A stretch of DNA of 8,258 bases from an uncultured Butyrivibrio sp. Its GTDB lineage: Bacteria; Bacillota; Clostridia; Lachnospirales; Lachnospiraceae. The stretch is from contig CAMVRW010000098.1 in assembly GCA_947169985.1 (NCBI GenBank), positions 1 through 8,258 of the forward strand, read 5' to 3'. Below the pieces are notes generated by a model. The model had not been told where the DNA came from, searched no databases, and saw nothing but the letters and a program-made list of their open reading frames with translations. The position numbers and the translations under genes are program-made. Shown here piece after piece: positions 6,112-8,258 of this stretch (the stretch's first letter is position 1; each line of letters opens with the position of its first letter).

Positions 6112-7407
6112 ATGGTAAAGGCTGTTGTAGGCGCTAACTGGGGCGACGAAGGAAAAGGAAAGATCACTGACACTCTTGCAGATCAGGCTGACGTTGTCAT
6201 CCGTTTCCAGGGTGGTGCCAATGCAGGACACACAATTGTAAATGATTATGGCAAGTTTGCACTTCACACTATGCCATCAGGAGTTTTTCACCAGAACATA
6301 ATGAATATCATCGGTAACGGTGTTGCTTTTGATATTACAAAATTCATGAAGGAACTGAATGAAGTAACCTCTAAGGGCGTTCCAATGCCACAGATCATGA
6401 TCTCTGACAGAGTTCAGGTAATGATGCCCTATCATGTTCTCTTCGACACATTAGAGGAAGCAAGACTTGCAGGAAAGAGCTTTGGCTCCACCAAGTCAGG
6501 TATCGCTCCATTCTATTCCGATAAATTTGCAAAGATCGGCTGGCAGATCAATGAGTTCTTCCAGGACGATGAAGTTATAAAGGAAAAGATTGCAAGAATT
6601 GCAGAGATCAAGGACGTTATTCTTGTAAATCTCTACCACGCAGATCCTATTGATCAGGAAGCTCTTTTCAATCAGATCGTAGATTGGAGAGATCAGGTAA
6701 AGCCTTATGTAGGAAATGTTTCACTGTATCTTGATGAGGCTATCAAGGCAGGAAAGACCATCCTTCTTGAGGGTCAGCTTGGAACCATGAAGGATCCTGA
6801 CCACGGTATCTACCCTATGGTTACAAGTTCATCTCCTCTTGCAGCTTACGGTGCAATCGGAGCTGGAATCCCTCCATATGAGATCAAGCAGATTGTAACT
6901 GTTTCAAAGGCTTATTCATCAGCAGTTGGAGCAGGCGCATTTGTTTCAGAGCTCTTCGGAGATGAGGCTGAGGAACTCAGAAGACGCGGGGGTGACGGCG
7001 GTGAGTACGGCGCAACCACAGGTCGTCCAAGAAGAGTTGGCTGGTACGACTGCGTAGCAAGTAAGTACGGCTGCAGACTTCAGGGCACAACTGATGTTGC
7101 CTTCACAGTACTTGATGTTCTCGGATACCTTGATGAGATCCCTGTATGCGTAGGCTATGACATTGACGGCGAGGTTACAACAGAATTCCCTGTAACTCAC
7201 CTTCTTGACAAGGCTAAGCCTGTATTCAAATCTCTTCCAGGCTGGAAATGCGACATCAGGGGAATCAAGAACTACGAAGAACTTCCTGAGAACTGCAGAA
7301 ATTATATCGAATTCATTGAGGAGCAGATTGGTTATCCTATCACAATGGTAAGTAACGGACCTGCAAGAACAGATATCATCTATAGAAAGAGCAAATTCAG
7401 CAAGTAA
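6112..7407 (+). CDS. purA: Adenylosuccinate synthetase
   Basis: The enzyme joins IMP and aspartate with GTP to make adenylosuccinate, the first committed step from IMP to AMP, in the cytoplasm. The 431-residue length is typical. The start at 6112 has AGGAGG five bases upstream and gives the canonical N-terminus VVGANWGDEGKGKITD; an upstream TTG in the same frame would add 26 unrelated residues. Catalytic Asp12 (GDEGKGK) and His40 (GGANAGHT) are present, as is the GTP/aspartate loop GATTGRPRRVGWYD (Arg305, Arg307, Arg308). Two IMP-site motifs differ from the usual bacterial form. GSTKSGIAPFYSDKFAK (125-141) has Lys where E. coli has Arg143. EGQLGTMKDPDHGIYPMVTSS (from 220) has Gln-Leu where Ala-Gln is usual. 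It therefore seems to belong to a divergent PurA branch, but all core residues suggest an active enzyme. It is monocistronic. Confidence 0.97.
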   Translation: MVKAVVGANWGDEGKGKITDTLADQADVVIRFQGGANAGHTIVNDYGKFALHTMPSGVFHQNIMNIIGNGVAFDITKFMKELNEVTSKGVPMPQIMISDRVQVMMPYHVLFDTLEEARLAGKSFGSTKSGIAPFYSDKFAKIGWQINEFFQDDEVIKEKIARIAEIKDVILVNLYHADPIDQEALFNQIVDWRDQVKPYVGNVSLYLDEAIKAGKTILLEGQLGTMKDPDHGIYPMVTSSSPLAAYGAIGAGIPPYEIKQIVTVSKAYSSAVGAGAFVSELFGDEAEELRRRGGDGGEYGATTGRPRRVGWYDCVASKYGCRLQGTTDVAFTVLDVLGYLDEIPVCVGYDIDGEVTTEFPVTHLLDKAKPVFKSLPGWKCDIRGIKNYEELPENCRNYIEFIEEQIGYPITMVSNGPARTDIIYRKSKFSK

Positions 7408-7414
7408 AAACTAA

Positions 7415-7444
7415 GGGATGGGCCAAAAAGGTCCATCCCTTTTT
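7415..7444 (+). terminator. Intrinsic terminator of purA
   Basis: GGGATGGGCC (7415-7424) pairs with GGTCCATCCC (7430-7439) around AAAAA, with one G-U pair, followed by five T. It begins seven bases after the purA stop. On the minus strand the stem is one pair weaker but is followed by TTAGTTTTT, so it may also stop transcripts of the convergent glycosidase gene. Confidence 0.93.
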
Positions 7445-7473
7445 GAGTCAAACAGAACCGTCCCCTCTGACTC
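7445..7473 (-). repeat. REP-like palindromic element
   Basis: GAGTCA (7445-7450) and TGACTC (7468-7473) flank AACAGAACCGTCCCCTC. On the minus strand the stem extends to 8 bp with one G-U pair, which suggests that orientation. The core AGAACCGTCCCC (GGGGACGGTTCT on the other strand) resembles a dispersed intergenic motif of Clostridia that I associate with REP-type repeats of Y1/RAYT transposases. It lies three bases beyond the glycosidase stop codon, between two convergent genes, which is a usual site for such elements. One copy only is visible here, so repeat status is inferred from the motif. Confidence 0.5.
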
Positions 7474-7476
7474 GTT

Positions 7477-8258
7477 TTACTTTAGTGCCTTGATCACGCT
7501 CTCAAGCTGCTGCGGAGTCGCAACTCCAAAGTTTGCAAGAGAACCAATGGGCATCTCCATAACCATATTTCTCATCATCACATCTGCGCCTTCTCCCATT
7601 ACATCGCCGGCGCCTTCACCCTGGCCCTTTAAAGCCTCATCAATTACAGGTCCCAGAACCTCTTTACCCTTCTTGGTACCAAGGATATCTTCCACAGGAG
7701 TAAACAGGTTGATATCAATTGGAACCTCCACCTGGCTCTCCACATGGATCTTCTCTGTCTGCCTGATGTCATTGGAAGATGAACCTATCATCACGGTAAA
7801 ATCGCCGCTCTCCACATGGAAATCATGGAGCACATCGTTATAGTATGCAAAGGATCTCTTATCCAAAGTAAACGTCACAACAGCCTTTTCTCCCGGATTA
7901 AGGAATATCTTCTTAAAGCCCTTAAGCTCCTTTAAAGGTCTGTTTACCTTGCTGACATCATCACTTACATAGAGCTGCACAACCTCTTTTCCAGGGTACC
8001 TTCCAACGTTCCAGACTTCAACGCTTACAATAGCCGTTTCATCCTCTGTGATGCTGTCCTTATCTATCTTCATATCGTTATACTCAAACTCAGTATAGCT
8101 AAGCCCATGTCCGAAGGGGAACAGCACCGGCATTCTCTTCTTTTCATAGTACCTGTAGCCAATATAGATTCCCTCGGCGTAAACAGGATTTCCTGACTCT
8201 CCCGGGAAGTTCAGGTAGCTTGGATTGTCTGAAAGCTTGACCGGATAGGTCTCTGAAA
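7477..8258 (-). CDS. GH3 beta-glycosidase, C-terminal part (5' end outside window)
   Basis: The frame is open from the window edge to TAA at 7477-7479, giving the last 259 residues of a glycoside hydrolase family 3 enzyme. The start lies beyond 8258, so the internal ATG at 8133 is not the start. Visible first is the end of the (alpha/beta) sandwich domain, with SETYPVKL, YAEGIYIGYRYYEKK and the hallmark LFPFGHGLSYTEFEY. A fibronectin type III-like domain follows (about residues 78-155 of the visible part), with VVQLYVSD, NRPLKELKGFKK and SGDFTVMIGSS. About 95 residues of C-terminal extension come next, including EGAGDVMGEGADVMMRNMVM, a Met-rich segment. Such enzymes remove terminal glucose or xylose from plant oligosaccharides. 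The catalytic Asp is in the missing N-terminal domain, so specificity and export cannot be judged. Confidence 0.95.
   Translation of the reverse strand, partial: SETYPVKLSDNPSYLNFPGESGNPVYAEGIYIGYRYYEKKRMPVLFPFGHGLSYTEFEYNDMKIDKDSITEDETAIVSVEVWNVGRYPGKEVVQLYVSDDVSKVNRPLKELKGFKKIFLNPGEKAVVTFTLDKRSFAYYNDVLHDFHVESGDFTVMIGSSSNDIRQTEKIHVESQVEVPIDINLFTPVEDILGTKKGKEVLGPVIDEALKGQGEGAGDVMGEGADVMMRNMVMEMPIGSLANFGVATPQQLESVIKALK

Noticed and set aside
7418..7843. Plus-strand open frame of 141 codons
   Set aside because: It is antisense to the GH3 gene, runs through the purA terminator and the palindrome, and resembles no protein family.

Overview
The window looks like chromosomal DNA of an anaerobic Firmicute, most likely Lachnospiraceae of the Butyrivibrio/Pseudobutyrivibrio type. 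This rests on strong AGGAGG ribosome binding sites, compact T-tailed intrinsic terminators, an orphan methyl-accepting chemotaxis protein, a family 3 glycosidase of the plant-polysaccharide-degrading type and moderate GC content. It is an inference from style and gene content, not from a marker gene. No phage, plasmid, IS, CRISPR, rRNA or tRNA signal was seen.

Layout, left to right. A LysR-type regulator (minus strand, 57-953) faces away from a 571-base stretch. That stretch holds two possible very small genes on the plus strand (26 and 47 codons) closed by a strong terminator at 1376-1407. A membrane-anchored HAD-superfamily phosphatase (1525-2418, plus) follows. Next is an alanine/glycine:cation symporter of the AGCS family (2553-4049, plus), with a strong extended -10 promoter and a long terminator-like hairpin in its leader. 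Two back-to-back terminators (4058-4135) separate it from a methyl-accepting chemotaxis protein read on the minus strand (4150-5865). A divergent AT-rich promoter region leads to purA, adenylosuccinate synthetase (6112-7407, plus). It ends in a good terminator, followed by a short palindromic element resembling a RAYT/REP-type dispersed repeat. The right edge is the 3' part of a GH3 beta-glycosidase on the minus strand (7477 to beyond 8258).

The genes do not form one pathway. Each major gene has its own apparent promoter and/or terminator, so this is a run of mostly monocistronic housekeeping and environmental-response genes: amino-acid uptake, chemotaxis, purine synthesis and oligosaccharide hydrolysis. 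The points most worth a second look are the tiny ORF pair divergent from the LysR gene, the two-helix membrane anchor fused to a YihX-like HAD phosphatase, the leader hairpin and dyad around the symporter promoter, the divergent IMP-site motifs of PurA, and the REP-like palindrome beside the GH3 stop codon. I found no convincing new multi-gene system.
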